Shown: positions 1-6,639, numbered from the stretch's first letter. The stretch is DNA of 18,952 nucleotides from an uncultured Collinsella sp. (GCA_902496005.1 CABUZI010000026.1:1-18952); one strand, 5' to 3'. Notes: generated by a model not told the origin, from the letters alone. Program-made: numbers and translations.

Positions 1-2
1 AG

Positions 3-1136
3 CTTCCGGGCGGCGTGGTGCAGCCCTCGTTGCCGTTTGGCGAACCGGAGCCCACGTCCGAGCCTGCAAGCGAGCAGGAGACGCCCGCCACCGAGCAGGC
101 TGCTGCCGCCGAGACCGTCGCGCCCGCGCCCGAGGCCGCGGCCGCAGCCACCGAGGCCGCATCGGAGTCCAATGACCGCCTGGCCGCCATGATGCGCCGC
201 AGCGCCCGCCGCGAGGAAGCCTACGTGCCCACCTCGCAGCTCCGCCGCTTCACCCTGCCCGATTCGGCGCCCATCATGCGCCGCGTTATGGGTTTTCTGT
301 CCGACCAGGCCCGCACGCTCATCCATGCCGGCGTGTCGCGCGACCGCATCTGCATCGATCCTGGCCCGGGCTTTGGTAAGTCGGCTAACGAGGACATCGT
401 CATCCAGCGCGAGACCGCCAAGATGGCGTCACTGGGCTATCCGCTCATGTGCGCCGTGTCGCGCAAGCGCTTTGTGGGCGCCGTCTCGGGCGTGACCGAG
501 GCCGCCGAGCGCGATGCCGCTACGTTTGGCGTGTGCCTGGGCGCCATCCAGGCCGGTGCCAACATCGTGCGCGTGCACGACGCCGCGGGTTTTGCGCAGT
601 TCCTGAACGGCTACTGGGCGGTTGCCAAGCCACAGCCGCGCCGCGCGTTTGTGGCCGTGGGCTCCAACCTGGGGCATCGTTGCGACAACATCCGCGCCGC
701 GCGCGACATGATCGCCGAGATTCCCCTCACCTGCGTGTCCAACTCCTCCAAGATCTACGAGAGCGAGCCGGCCTACGAGACGCGCCAGGACGCGTTTGCC
801 AACGCCGTCATCGAGATCAAGACCGAGCTGGCGCCGTTGGTGCTGCTTGACGAGCTCATGAAGATTGAGGCCGAGCTGGGGCGCGACCGCTCCAAGAAGG
901 CCAAGGCCAACGGCCCGCGCACCATCGACCTGGACCTGCTGTGGATGGACGGCGAGACCCACGGCGGCAAAAAGCTGCGCCTGCCGCATCCGCTCATTGG
1001 CGAGCGCGACTTTGTGCTGGTGCCGCTCGAGGACCTGATGCACGACCCGGCGCGGTTCTTCCGCTACAACGGCGTCGAGGTCAAGGAGCCCGAGGATCGC
1101 GTGGGCCATATCGTGGGCGAATTGGGGCGTATGTAG
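3..1136 (+). CDS. folP-folK: Bifunctional dihydropteroate synthase / HPPK (FolP-FolK fusion), 5' end outside window
   Basis: The reading frame is open to the left edge, so the first GTG/ATG codons are not the true start and the N-terminal part of the synthase is missing. The first part is the C-terminal half of dihydropteroate synthase, which joins pterin pyrophosphate to p-aminobenzoate. Visible motifs are CIDPGPGFGKS (around 355-385), the substrate-binding SRKRF loop (around 460) and RVHDAAGF near the domain end (around 570). From about 639 to the stop lies a complete 6-hydroxymethyl-dihydropterin pyrophosphokinase of the usual ~160 residues, with FVAVGSNLG at its start and NGPRTIDLDLL carrying the metal-binding aspartates. 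One chain thus covers two consecutive folate steps. Odd feature: an Ala/Glu/Pro-rich stretch (about 45-175) interrupts the synthase before the DPGxGFGK strand. The next gene's ATG directly follows this stop codon, so the two are probably co-transcribed. Confidence 0.93.
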   Translation, partial: LPGGVVQPSLPFGEPEPTSEPASEQETPATEQAAAAETVAPAPEAAAAATEAASESNDRLAAMMRRSARREEAYVPTSQLRRFTLPDSAPIMRRVMGFLSDQARTLIHAGVSRDRICIDPGPGFGKSANEDIVIQRETAKMASLGYPLMCAVSRKRFVGAVSGVTEAAERDAATFGVCLGAIQAGANIVRVHDAAGFAQFLNGYWAVAKPQPRRAFVAVGSNLGHRCDNIRAARDMIAEIPLTCVSNSSKIYESEPAYETRQDAFANAVIEIKTELAPLVLLDELMKIEAELGRDRSKKAKANGPRTIDLDLLWMDGETHGGKKLRLPHPLIGERDFVLVPLEDLMHDPARFFRYNGVEVKEPEDRVGHIVGELGRM

Positions 1137-1838
1137 ATGATCGAGATGAATGCTGTTGCCGCCGGCACCGAGCTCGACGCGGCGCGTGACGCGGGCCGCG
1201 AGGGCGTGTCCGCGGGCTGGTGCGCATGGAACGCGGGCGATGCTTCGCTGACGTTTTCGCTGGTCGTGCGTCCGGATGTGAATATGCACGCCTTTCACGG
1301 CCTGCCGTTTGTGGCCGCGATGGGCATGATGGACGCGCTCGTGGGCACGGCTTCGACGCCGGGGTTGGGCCTTGCCGGTAAGGTGGGTATCCAGTGGCCG
1401 AGCGATATCGTGTGCGGTGCGCCTGCGTTTGAGACGTCGCTCGCGCGTGTTGCCGTGAACGGCGGTGCCGGTGCTGCGGGCATGTTTGCCGCGGTGACGG
1501 TTGATATTGAGCATTCGGCGTTGAGCGAGCTTGGTGTGGACGTGGCTGACGAAGCGCTGGTCGAGGCGCTGGCCGCCGCCGTGCTGGCCCGCGTGGACGC
1601 CTGGGCGGTTGTTGCCAACACGCCGCAAGGCGCCGCAGGACCGCTGACTCCCGTGCTGGGCGAGTACTTCGACATGGTGCCGCTGCTGGGCCGCCAAGTT
1701 GCGGCGGTGTCGCCCAACGGCTTGCCGCTTGCGGTCGGTGTGTTTGCGGGCCTGGACATCTGGGGTCGTGCGACCATCAAGACCGATGCCGGCGAGCAAG
1801 AGTTTCCGCCCGAGGCTGTACGAATTCGCGGACTGTAG
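1137..1838 (+). CDS. Biotin/lipoate-protein-ligase-like protein, catalytic motifs degenerate
   Basis: A 233-residue cytosolic protein resembling the catalytic plus C-terminal domains of BirA-type biotin-protein ligase, without an N-terminal DNA-binding domain. Recognisable landmarks are the strand ASLTFSLVVRP, the IQWPSDIV segment (normally KWPND) and a C-terminal SH3-like end (VFAGLDIWGRATIKT, then EAVRIRGL) that matches the BirA tail. Key residues are lost: the KWPND lysine is Gln, the biotinyl-AMP loop (GRGRxGRxW in BirA) is not recognisable around GREGVSAGW, and the K(L/M)xGIL and GxGxN motifs are absent. Catalytic biotinylation therefore looks unlikely; a binding or regulatory role is inference. 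The ATG immediately follows the folP-folK stop, with GGGGCG just upstream as a weak ribosome site; ATG at 1146 is an alternative. A hairpin lies downstream. Family assignment is moderately sure, function is not. Confidence 0.68.
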   Translation: MIEMNAVAAGTELDAARDAGREGVSAGWCAWNAGDASLTFSLVVRPDVNMHAFHGLPFVAAMGMMDALVGTASTPGLGLAGKVGIQWPSDIVCGAPAFETSLARVAVNGGAGAAGMFAAVTVDIEHSALSELGVDVADEALVEALAAAVLARVDAWAVVANTPQGAAGPLTPVLGEYFDMVPLLGRQVAAVSPNGLPLAVGVFAGLDIWGRATIKTDAGEQEFPPEAVRIRGL

Positions 1839-1877
1839 CGCGAGGCGCCAGCGCTCAAAGACAACGATGACAACAAG

Positions 1878-1907
1878 ACCCTCCTCGGCCTGTGCCGGGG
1901 AGGGTTT
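1878..1907. terminator. Hairpin between convergent genes, possible bidirectional terminator
   Basis: A 12-bp stem with one G-T wobble (ACCCTCCTCGGC / GCCGGGGAGGGT) and a four-base loop CTGT. It lies 39 bp after the ligase-like stop and about 75 bp beyond the coaX stop on the other strand. The T run is short on the plus strand (TTT), and the minus strand continues CTTGTTGT. It probably terminates transcription from one or both sides, but the weak U tract limits confidence. Confidence 0.6.
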
Positions 1908-1983
1908 CGCCTATCTGGGGAATAGGCTTGGCGAGCATTTGCGGGGACTGTGGCATCGGGCGTGCTTGACTTAAGCCCCTGCT

Positions 1984-2757
1984 CTATCCCAGCTCCTGCA
2001 TGCGGCGGTAGATTTCGCAGATACCCTTGATGGTGAGCTGTCCGTCGACCACGTCGAAGGCGTCGGTCGAATCGGCGACGATGCTGGCGAGACCGCCCGT
2101 GGCGATAACGGTGGCGTCCTCGCGGCCCAGCTCGCGCTTCATGCGCGCGACTAGGCCCTCAGCCATTGCGGCGGCGCCCGTTACGGCGCCGACCTTGATG
2201 CACTCCTCGGTATCGCGGCCGATGGCGTGCTCGGGCGCCTCGAGCGGAACGCTGGCGAGCTTGGCGGCTCGGGCGGCGAGCGCGTCCATCGAAATGCGGA
2301 TGCCCGGCGCAATCGCTCCACCAATGTAATAACCGTCCTCATCGATGACGTCGATATTGGTTGCGGTGCCAAAGTCCACCACGATTGCCGGCGCGCCGTA
2401 GAAAGTTTCGGCCGCAACGGCGTTAGCGACGCGATCGGCGCCTACGGCCTGGGGACGCGCCGCGCGCAGCTTGGTCACCGCGGCCGTCTGCGGCCCGATG
2501 ACGATGGCGTCTGCGGCAATGCGGTCGGCCACGGCGTGCCACTCGCGCGAGAGCTGCGGCACCACGCCGGCAAAGGCGATCGCGTCGACCGCGTCGAGCG
2601 AAAGGCCGTACATCTTAAAGAAACCCATCAGGCGCACGTGGATCTCGTCGGCGGTATAAGAGCGGTCGGTGGGCATGCGCCACGACTGCACCAGCTCGTC
2701 TCCGTCAAACAGACCCATGGCCGTCTGCGTGTTTCCCATATCGATAGCGAGCAGCAT
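1984..2757 (-). CDS. coaX: Type III pantothenate kinase
   Basis: A 257-residue cytosolic kinase for the first step of coenzyme A synthesis (pantothenate plus ATP to 4'-phosphopantothenate). It has the ASKHA-fold hallmarks of CoaX: the N-terminal LLAIDMGNTQTAMGLF phosphate loop, VGADRVANAVAA with the conserved DR, the DFGTATNIDVI substrate strand, IGGAIAPGI and the C-terminal ATGGLA. The start at 2757 is chosen because GGGAG sits 6 bases upstream and the family begins at this MLLAID. In-frame extension further upstream would run antisense through the tRNA gene and is not credible. A possible -10 element (TACAAT on the minus strand, 2794-2799) lies about 30 bp upstream with no clear -35 box. 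It is convergent with the biotin-ligase-like gene; in many bacteria birA and coaX lie in the same direction. Confidence 0.95.
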   Translation of the reverse strand: MLLAIDMGNTQTAMGLFDGDELVQSWRMPTDRSYTADEIHVRLMGFFKMYGLSLDAVDAIAFAGVVPQLSREWHAVADRIAADAIVIGPQTAAVTKLRAARPQAVGADRVANAVAAETFYGAPAIVVDFGTATNIDVIDEDGYYIGGAIAPGIRISMDALAARAAKLASVPLEAPEHAIGRDTEECIKVGAVTGAAAMAEGLVARMKRELGREDATVIATGGLASIVADSTDAFDVVDGQLTIKGICEIYRRMQELG

Positions 2758-2893
2758 GTCTACTCCCAGTGTTGGCATAAAAGGACGCGCACCATTGTAT
2801 ACGCGCCGTCGACGGCGCTCGGCTGCGATTCGTTTGCGGTGGTATGGACTGAGGGGTTTAAATATGAAGGAATTATGCTTCACGAGATTTTCC

Positions 2894-2922
2894 TTGCCGT
2901 TTACCGAACTCCCGCGTAATAT
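2894..2922 (+). promoter_or_regulatory. Promoter of the tRNA-fMet gene
   Basis: TTGCCG at 2894-2899 and TAATAT at 2917-2922 are separated by exactly 17 bp, close to the sigma-70/SigA consensus. The expected start near 2929 leaves a leader of about 25 nt before the tRNA. No protein gene precedes the tRNA on this strand, so a dedicated promoter is needed. Confidence 0.7.
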
Positions 2923-2953
2923 TCTTTCTTGCGCACATGAGGCGCCCAGACAT

Positions 2954-3030
2954 TGCGGGGTGGAGCAGTCTGGTAGCTCGCCGGGCTCATAACCCGGAGG
3001 TCGTAGGTTCAAATCCTGCCCCCGCGACCA
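2954..3030 (+). tRNA. Initiator tRNA-fMet (anticodon CAT)
   Basis: A 77-nt cloverleaf with CAT in the anticodon loop (CTCATAA) and the 3' CCA encoded in DNA. Initiator hallmarks are the three consecutive G-C pairs of the anticodon stem (GGG before and CCC after the loop), A11 with T24 in the D stem, and a non-Watson-Crick 1:72 position. Position 72 is G and position 1 is T, giving a U1-G72 pair instead of the C1-A72 of the E. coli initiator. The T arm reads GGTTCAAATCC. It has its own promoter upstream and a strong terminator 10 bp downstream, so it is a single-gene transcription unit. Confidence 0.96.
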
Positions 3031-3039
3031 AGAACTTGC

Positions 3040-3069
3040 AGCTCGTCGGCCTAGCCGGCGAGCTTTTTT
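3040..3069 (+). terminator. Rho-independent terminator of the tRNA-fMet gene
   Basis: An 11-bp GC-rich stem with one G-T wobble (AGCTCGTCGGC / GCCGGCGAGCT), loop CTA, followed by six T residues. It begins 10 bp after the CCA end of the tRNA. Confidence 0.92.
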
Positions 3070-3119
3070 GTTATTTCGGGACCGTGTTTTCGGTTCAATT
3101 CTCGGCCTCTCAATCAAAG

Positions 3120-3336
3120 ATCTCGATCTGTAACATCTAGACCCGATTTGGGCGGCTAGGTGTTACAGATCGAGATATACCGGTGGGTTGGGTCGTGTTT
3201 GTCTAAATCTGTAACACGAGGGACGGATTTTGCCGAGTTGTTGTTATAGATTGAGATTTTCTAGCAGGCGGGTTTGGTTTGTCTCGATCTGTAACAGTAA
3301 GACCCGGTTTTGCCGCGTAACTGTTACAGATTGAGA
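3120..3336. repeat. Three tandem 80-bp units, each with a 15-bp-arm palindrome
   Basis: Three palindromes lie at 3120-3176, 3202-3256 and 3282-3336. Left arms read TCTCGATCTGTAACA (TCTAAATCTGTAACA in the second) and right arms TGTTACAGATCGAGA or close variants. In each the arms are separated by exactly 25 bp whose middle is also similar (ACCCGATTTGGGCGG, GACGGATTTTGCCG, GACCCGGTTTTGCCG). Successive units start 81 and 80 bp apart, and the linkers share a GGCGGGTTTGGTTTG-like phrase. Unit 1 arms are perfect over 16 bp and the stem can extend into the spacer through CTAG on both sides. The array fills most of the gap between the tRNA terminator and the flavin reductase gene. It could be a mobile palindromic repeat family, protein-binding sites or RNA hairpins; the sequence alone does not decide. 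Confidence 0.93.
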
Positions 3337-3396
3337 TAAACCGGCGGGCCGCCCTGCCCCATCCACCTGCCGCTACCTGCTGTCCGCCGATTTCCG

Positions 3397-3426
3397 TTGC
3401 GCTGTTGTATTCCCATGCCATATCCT
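3397..3426 (+). promoter_or_regulatory. Weak candidate promoter of the flavin reductase gene
   Basis: TTGCGC at 3397-3402 and TATCCT at 3421-3426 are 18 bp apart. They lie between the palindrome array and the ribosome-binding site of the reductase. Both boxes deviate from consensus, so this is only the best candidate in the gap. Confidence 0.35.
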
Positions 3427-3478
3427 CTAGACAACTACGCGGCATCATCGCCGCCGCGCCTACAAGAGAGGAATGTCC

Positions 3479-5509
3479 ATGACCGCACCTGCATCCAAGC
3501 TGCTTCAGCCCATTACGGTTGGCCCCCTTGAGCTCAAAAACCGCATTATGTTCCCGCCGTTGACCACCGGCTACGAGGAGCGTGACGGCTCCATTGGCGA
3601 GCGCAGCCTGGCTTTTTACGAGCGCTTGGCCCGTGGCGGCGTGAGTTACATCGTCATCGGCGACGTTGCTCCCGTCATGACCGCAAGCCCCACGCCCAAG
3701 CTGGCGACCGACGCCCAAATCCCCACGTTTAAGGCCCTGGCCGATGCCGTCCACAAGCACGGCGCCAAGGTCGCGCTGCAGCTGTTCCACCCCGAGTACG
3801 ACGTGCCCGGTGTCGGCCGCATGGTCATGGGATCCATGGCCGCCGCCAAGGCCGCGCAGGAGGCCAAGGCCGCCGGCGACGAGGAGACCTTTGCCGCCAA
3901 GATGGCCGAGTCCAACGAGATCCGCAACCAGGCCTACGCCAAGCTGCACCACGACATGCAGCACTTTGTGAACGAGGCGAGTGTGGAGCAGCTCACCCAG
4001 ATCAAGGAGACTATCGCCGCCTCGGCCGCTCGCGCGCAGCAGGCCGGCATCGACGCCATCGAGGTCCACGGCGACCGCCTGGTAGGTTCGCTGTGCTCGG
4101 CCATCCTCAACCAGCGCACCGACGAGTACGGCGGCTCGTTCGAGAACCGCGTTCGCTACGCGCTGGAGGTCGTCGCTGCCATTAAGGAAGCCGCGCCGCA
4201 GCTGATGGTGGAGTACAAGCTCCCCGTGATCATGGAGAACCCCGACGGCACGCCGCGCGGCAAGGGTGGCCTGCAGCCCGACGAGGCCTGCGAGTTTGCC
4301 AAGCTGCTCGAGGGCGCGGGCATCGATATGATTCAGGTCGCACAGGCCAACCACACCGGCAACATGGGCGACACCATTCCGCCCATGGGCGCCATGCCCT
4401 ACAACTGGACGCTGCCCGTGGCCGAGCGCGTCAAGGCCCTGGTCTCCGTGCCGGTGGCAACCGTCGGCCGCGTTGTCTCGGTTGAGGCCGGCGAGAAGAT
4501 TCTGGAAGACGGCTCCGCCGATATCATCGCTTATGGCCGCTCGCTCATGTGCGACCCCGACATTGCGCTGAAGGCCGCCACGGGCGAGCCCATTCGCGAG
4601 TGCCTCAACTGCAATAAGGGCTGTGTCGACGCGATTCAAAACCGCAAGTACATCTCGTGCGTGCTTAATGCCGAGAACGGCGACGAGGCGACCATCGCCA
4701 TCAAGCCGGGCGAGGGCGACAAGAAGATCGCCGTGGTGGGCGGCGGTATTGCCGGCCTGGAGGCCGCGCGCGTGGCGGCCAAGCGCGGTTACGACGTGAC
4801 CGTCTACGAGGCGAGCGATCATCTGGGCGGCCAGATTGTGCTGGCGGCCGCGCCTCCGCGCAAGGACGAGATCATGCGCTCGGTCGAGTACTACGAGAAG
4901 ATTCTGCCTGGCCTGGGCGTGAAGGTTGAGCTCAACCATGCCGCTACCGCTGAGGACCTCAACGCCGCCGACGCCGCGATTGTGGCCGTGGGCGCGCACG
5001 ACGTGGTCATCCCCGTTCCGGGTGCCGACTCGGAGAAGGTCGTCTCGAGCTGGGACGTGCTGGCCGGCAAGGTGGAGCTTACGGGCCGCGTCGCCGTCAT
5101 TGGCGGCGGCCTGGTGGGCACCGAGACTGCCGAGTACCTGCTGCAGCACGGCTGCGAGGTGGCGATCGTGGAGATGCTCGACAAGATTGCCGCGGGCGAG
5201 TCCGAGACCATTCTGCCGCTGATTATGAGCGACTTTGCCGAGCACAACGTGGAGCAGCACGTGAAGACCCGCCTGACCGCCATTACCGACGAGGGCGTGG
5301 AGGCTGTTCGCACCACCGAGGACGGCGCCGAGGAGCCGGTGAAGATCGCCTGCGATTACGTGGTGATGGCCGTGGGCTCCAAGGCCAACGCGTTTGACCT
5401 GGATGGCGTGACGGTGCCCGTGATCTGCGTGGGCGACTGCTCGGGTGAGCGCACCGCCGACATTGCGAGCGCCATTCGCACGGCGTATCACGCGGCCAAC
5501 GAGCTGTAG
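3479..5509 (+). CDS. NADH:flavin oxidoreductase / enoate-reductase family protein with 4Fe-4S cluster and FAD/NAD domain
   Basis: A 676-residue soluble enzyme of the 2,4-dienoyl-CoA reductase / BaiCD-BaiH / 2-enoate reductase class. Residues 1-~365 form the FMN-binding TIM barrel (PITVGPLELKNRI, RTDEYGGSFENR). Cys375, Cys378, Cys382 and Cys394 (CLNCNKGC then SC) bind a 4Fe-4S cluster. From about 415 comes an FAD Rossmann motif (VVGGGIAGLEAA), then an NAD motif near 541 (VIGGGLVGTETAEYL), ending with VICVGDCSGERTADIASAI. Such enzymes pass NAD(P)H electrons via FAD and Fe-S to FMN to reduce activated C=C bonds; the substrate here is unknown. Two active-site regions differ from classic members: VHGDRLVGSL replaces the usual HAAHGYL segment and LFHPEYDV replaces the usual QLxHxGR. 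The start at 3479 has GAGAGG about 7 bases upstream; ATG 3473 would touch the ribosome site. Single-gene unit with its own terminator. Confidence 0.92.
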   Translation: MTAPASKLLQPITVGPLELKNRIMFPPLTTGYEERDGSIGERSLAFYERLARGGVSYIVIGDVAPVMTASPTPKLATDAQIPTFKALADAVHKHGAKVALQLFHPEYDVPGVGRMVMGSMAAAKAAQEAKAAGDEETFAAKMAESNEIRNQAYAKLHHDMQHFVNEASVEQLTQIKETIAASAARAQQAGIDAIEVHGDRLVGSLCSAILNQRTDEYGGSFENRVRYALEVVAAIKEAAPQLMVEYKLPVIMENPDGTPRGKGGLQPDEACEFAKLLEGAGIDMIQVAQANHTGNMGDTIPPMGAMPYNWTLPVAERVKALVSVPVATVGRVVSVEAGEKILEDGSADIIAYGRSLMCDPDIALKAATGEPIRECLNCNKGCVDAIQNRKYISCVLNAENGDEATIAIKPGEGDKKIAVVGGGIAGLEAARVAAKRGYDVTVYEASDHLGGQIVLAAAPPRKDEIMRSVEYYEKILPGLGVKVELNHAATAEDLNAADAAIVAVGAHDVVIPVPGADSEKVVSSWDVLAGKVELTGRVAVIGGGLVGTETAEYLLQHGCEVAIVEMLDKIAAGESETILPLIMSDFAEHNVEQHVKTRLTAITDEGVEAVRTTEDGAEEPVKIACDYVVMAVGSKANAFDLDGVTVPVICVGDCSGERTADIASAIRTAYHAANEL

Positions 5510-5584
5510 TTGAACATCGCGGCCAGGCGGGACGGTGGCACGGATCCGTCTCGCCCGGCTGTGTCCCGTCGGGTGTCAATCGGT

Positions 5585-5625
5585 GCGGGGCCTGCAAGCG
5601 CAGCAGGTCCCGCCCTTTTTGTTTT
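5585..5625 (+). terminator. Rho-independent terminator after the flavin reductase gene
   Basis: An 11-bp stem with one G-T wobble (GCGGGGCCTGC / GCAGGTCCCGC, 5585-5595 and 5603-5613), a seven-base loop, then CCTTTTTGTTTT. It starts about 75 bp after the stop codon. Confidence 0.9.
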
Positions 5626-5958
5626 GCTCCGGTGGATGGCAATGCGCGGTAATCATGAGGAGTGAGGACGTCTACTGTCTTGCAGATCACTCAAAATTAT
5701 TGGGGGAGGGGTTAATAACTATATCCTCTATACCAAAGGACATAAAGAGATGCCAATTTTGTTGACAAGCGAATGACGATTAGCTGCGAGTCAGCTACCA
5801 GCGTAAATAATCGATAAAGAAATGTCGTAATTTGGTGCCAAATGCCCAGATAACGCCGCGTCTACTTTAATTAACTGCTTTGAGCAAACAGTAAAATGCT
5901 ACTATCTAACTTGCACGTAAGAAAGCAGATTAACGGTTAAGGCTAAGAAGTGGCAGGT
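5626..5958. other. AT-richer intergenic stretch without a convincing gene
   Basis: Between the terminator and the HTH gene the base composition drops clearly in GC compared with the flanking genes, and no frame shows the usual codon bias on either strand. It contains a palindrome ATTTGG-TG-CCAAAT (5830-5843), an AGCTGcgagtCAGCT inverted repeat (about 5781-5795) and, at its end, the promoter of the HTH gene. The composition shift next to a transposase-like HTH gene may mark an old insertion; that is inference. Confidence 0.5.
5880..5908 (+). promoter_or_regulatory. Candidate promoter of the HTH gene
   Basis: TTGAGC at 5880-5885 and TATCTA at 5903-5908 with a 17-bp, A-rich spacer. The start near 5915 gives a leader of about 45 nt to the ATG at 5959. 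It lies within the AT-rich stretch. Confidence 0.5.
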
Positions 5959-6354
5959 ATGTCGGAAGCAACTAGGACTCGCACGCATGCGCCCGAGGTT
6001 AGACAGCGCGCCGTCGAGATCCTCCAAGAGGGGGTCGGTCATCGCGCCCTCGCCGCGGAGCTTGGCATTCCCCAGGCCACGGCTCGTCAGTGGGCCCGCG
6101 CGTATGCCGTGGGCGGTGCCGACGCCGTTCTCAATGCCGGTTCGCATCATCACACCTATTCGTACGACGTAAAGCTCGCTGTGGTTAAGGACCGTCTGGA
6201 AAACGGCTTGACGGTTCGCGAGGCCATGATCAAGCACAAGATTCCCAGCGAGTCTTCGGTCAAGGCTTGGTGCCGTCAGTACCGCGAGAGCGGTGAGGCC
6301 GCACTGGTCGATAAACCGCGCGGTCGCAAGCCGCGCGTTAAAAAGGCGGAATAG
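5959..6354 (+). CDS. Orphan double helix-turn-helix protein, transposase-orfA-like
   Basis: A 131-residue basic protein with two tandem HTH units: about residues 10-55 (PEVRQRAVEILQEG, then LAAELGIPQATARQWARAY) and about 72-120 (YDVKLAVVKDRLENGLTVREAM, then SVKAWCRQYRESGEAALV). It ends in the basic tail KPRGRKPRVKKAE. This is the arrangement of the DNA-binding first protein of IS3/IS150-type elements (InsJ-like). However, no catalytic second frame (DDE integrase), no terminal inverted repeats and no frameshift signal follow. It has its own promoter and terminator, so it may be a domesticated regulator or an insertion-sequence remnant. The ATG at 5959 is preferred, with AAGAAG upstream; GTG at 5950 would add three residues. 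It sits directly upstream of the hydrogenase operon, but any regulatory link is speculation. Confidence 0.8.
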   Translation: MSEATRTRTHAPEVRQRAVEILQEGVGHRALAAELGIPQATARQWARAYAVGGADAVLNAGSHHHTYSYDVKLAVVKDRLENGLTVREAMIKHKIPSESSVKAWCRQYRESGEAALVDKPRGRKPRVKKAE

Positions 6355-6366
6355 CAAACGGGATGG

Positions 6367-6389
6367 TGCGCCCACAGGGGCGCATTTTT
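6367..6389 (+). terminator. Rho-independent terminator after the HTH gene
   Basis: TGCGCCC / GGGCGCA (7-bp GC-rich stem, loop ACAG) followed directly by TTTTTCTT, 12 bp after the stop codon. Confidence 0.88.
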
Positions 6390-6639
6390 CTTGCCGCGTC
6401 AACTTTTTGGACCGCCGCGAGCTATCGGGACATCCTCCAAAGTGGCCAATAAACTGCGCGCAGTGGCCCGCGCGCCTGTCGCTGCGATAGGGGGAGCGTC
6501 GCCTCTCTGCTCCAAAGCGGACGTGCCCTTGCCCCGTACGCCTAAAACTCCCCAGTTGACCGAAAACCCGCCGCCGCTACTCCTCAATTGAGCTATAACG
6601 TTAAACAATTGCAGCGTTTTTGCATGGGGGAGTGATGGT
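6390..6639 (+). promoter_or_regulatory. Leader/promoter region of the hydrogenase operon
   Basis: About 250 bp with no gene. It must hold the operon promoter because a terminator lies just upstream. Visible elements are a direct repeat AGTGGCC at 6441-6447 and 6462-6468 (21 bp apart), a GCGCGC inverted repeat around the second copy (6456-6475), the palindrome CTCAATTGAG (6583-6592) and, just after it, TATAAC (6594-6599) as a possible -10 box without a good -35. The ribosome site GGGGGAG (6626-6632) lies 7 bases before the first gene. Confidence 0.45.

Noticed and set aside
429..1799. Long minus-strand open frame (456 residues)
   Set aside because: Antisense to folP-folK and the ligase-like gene. 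His/Arg/Gly-rich translation without domains is typical of the shadow frame in high-GC genes.
2758..3117. N-terminal extension of coaX
   Set aside because: Would be antisense to the tRNA-fMet gene and its promoter. The family starts at MLLAID, where a good ribosome site sits.
3120..3336. CRISPR array
   Set aside because: The repeated unit is the whole 80 bp including spacer-like parts, which are similar to each other. Arms form 15-bp palindromes, there are only three units, and no cas genes are nearby.
3203..5491. Very long minus-strand open frame (762 residues)
   Set aside because: Lies opposite the flavin reductase, which has clear domains and motifs. It also runs through the palindrome array and has no recognisable family features.
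5535..5765. Small plus-strand open frame of 76 residues
   Set aside because: It crosses the strong terminator of the reductase gene, has no ribosome site and its composition is not gene-like.
5959..6354. Complete insertion sequence
   Set aside because: No catalytic frame, terminal inverted repeats or target duplication could be found around the HTH gene.
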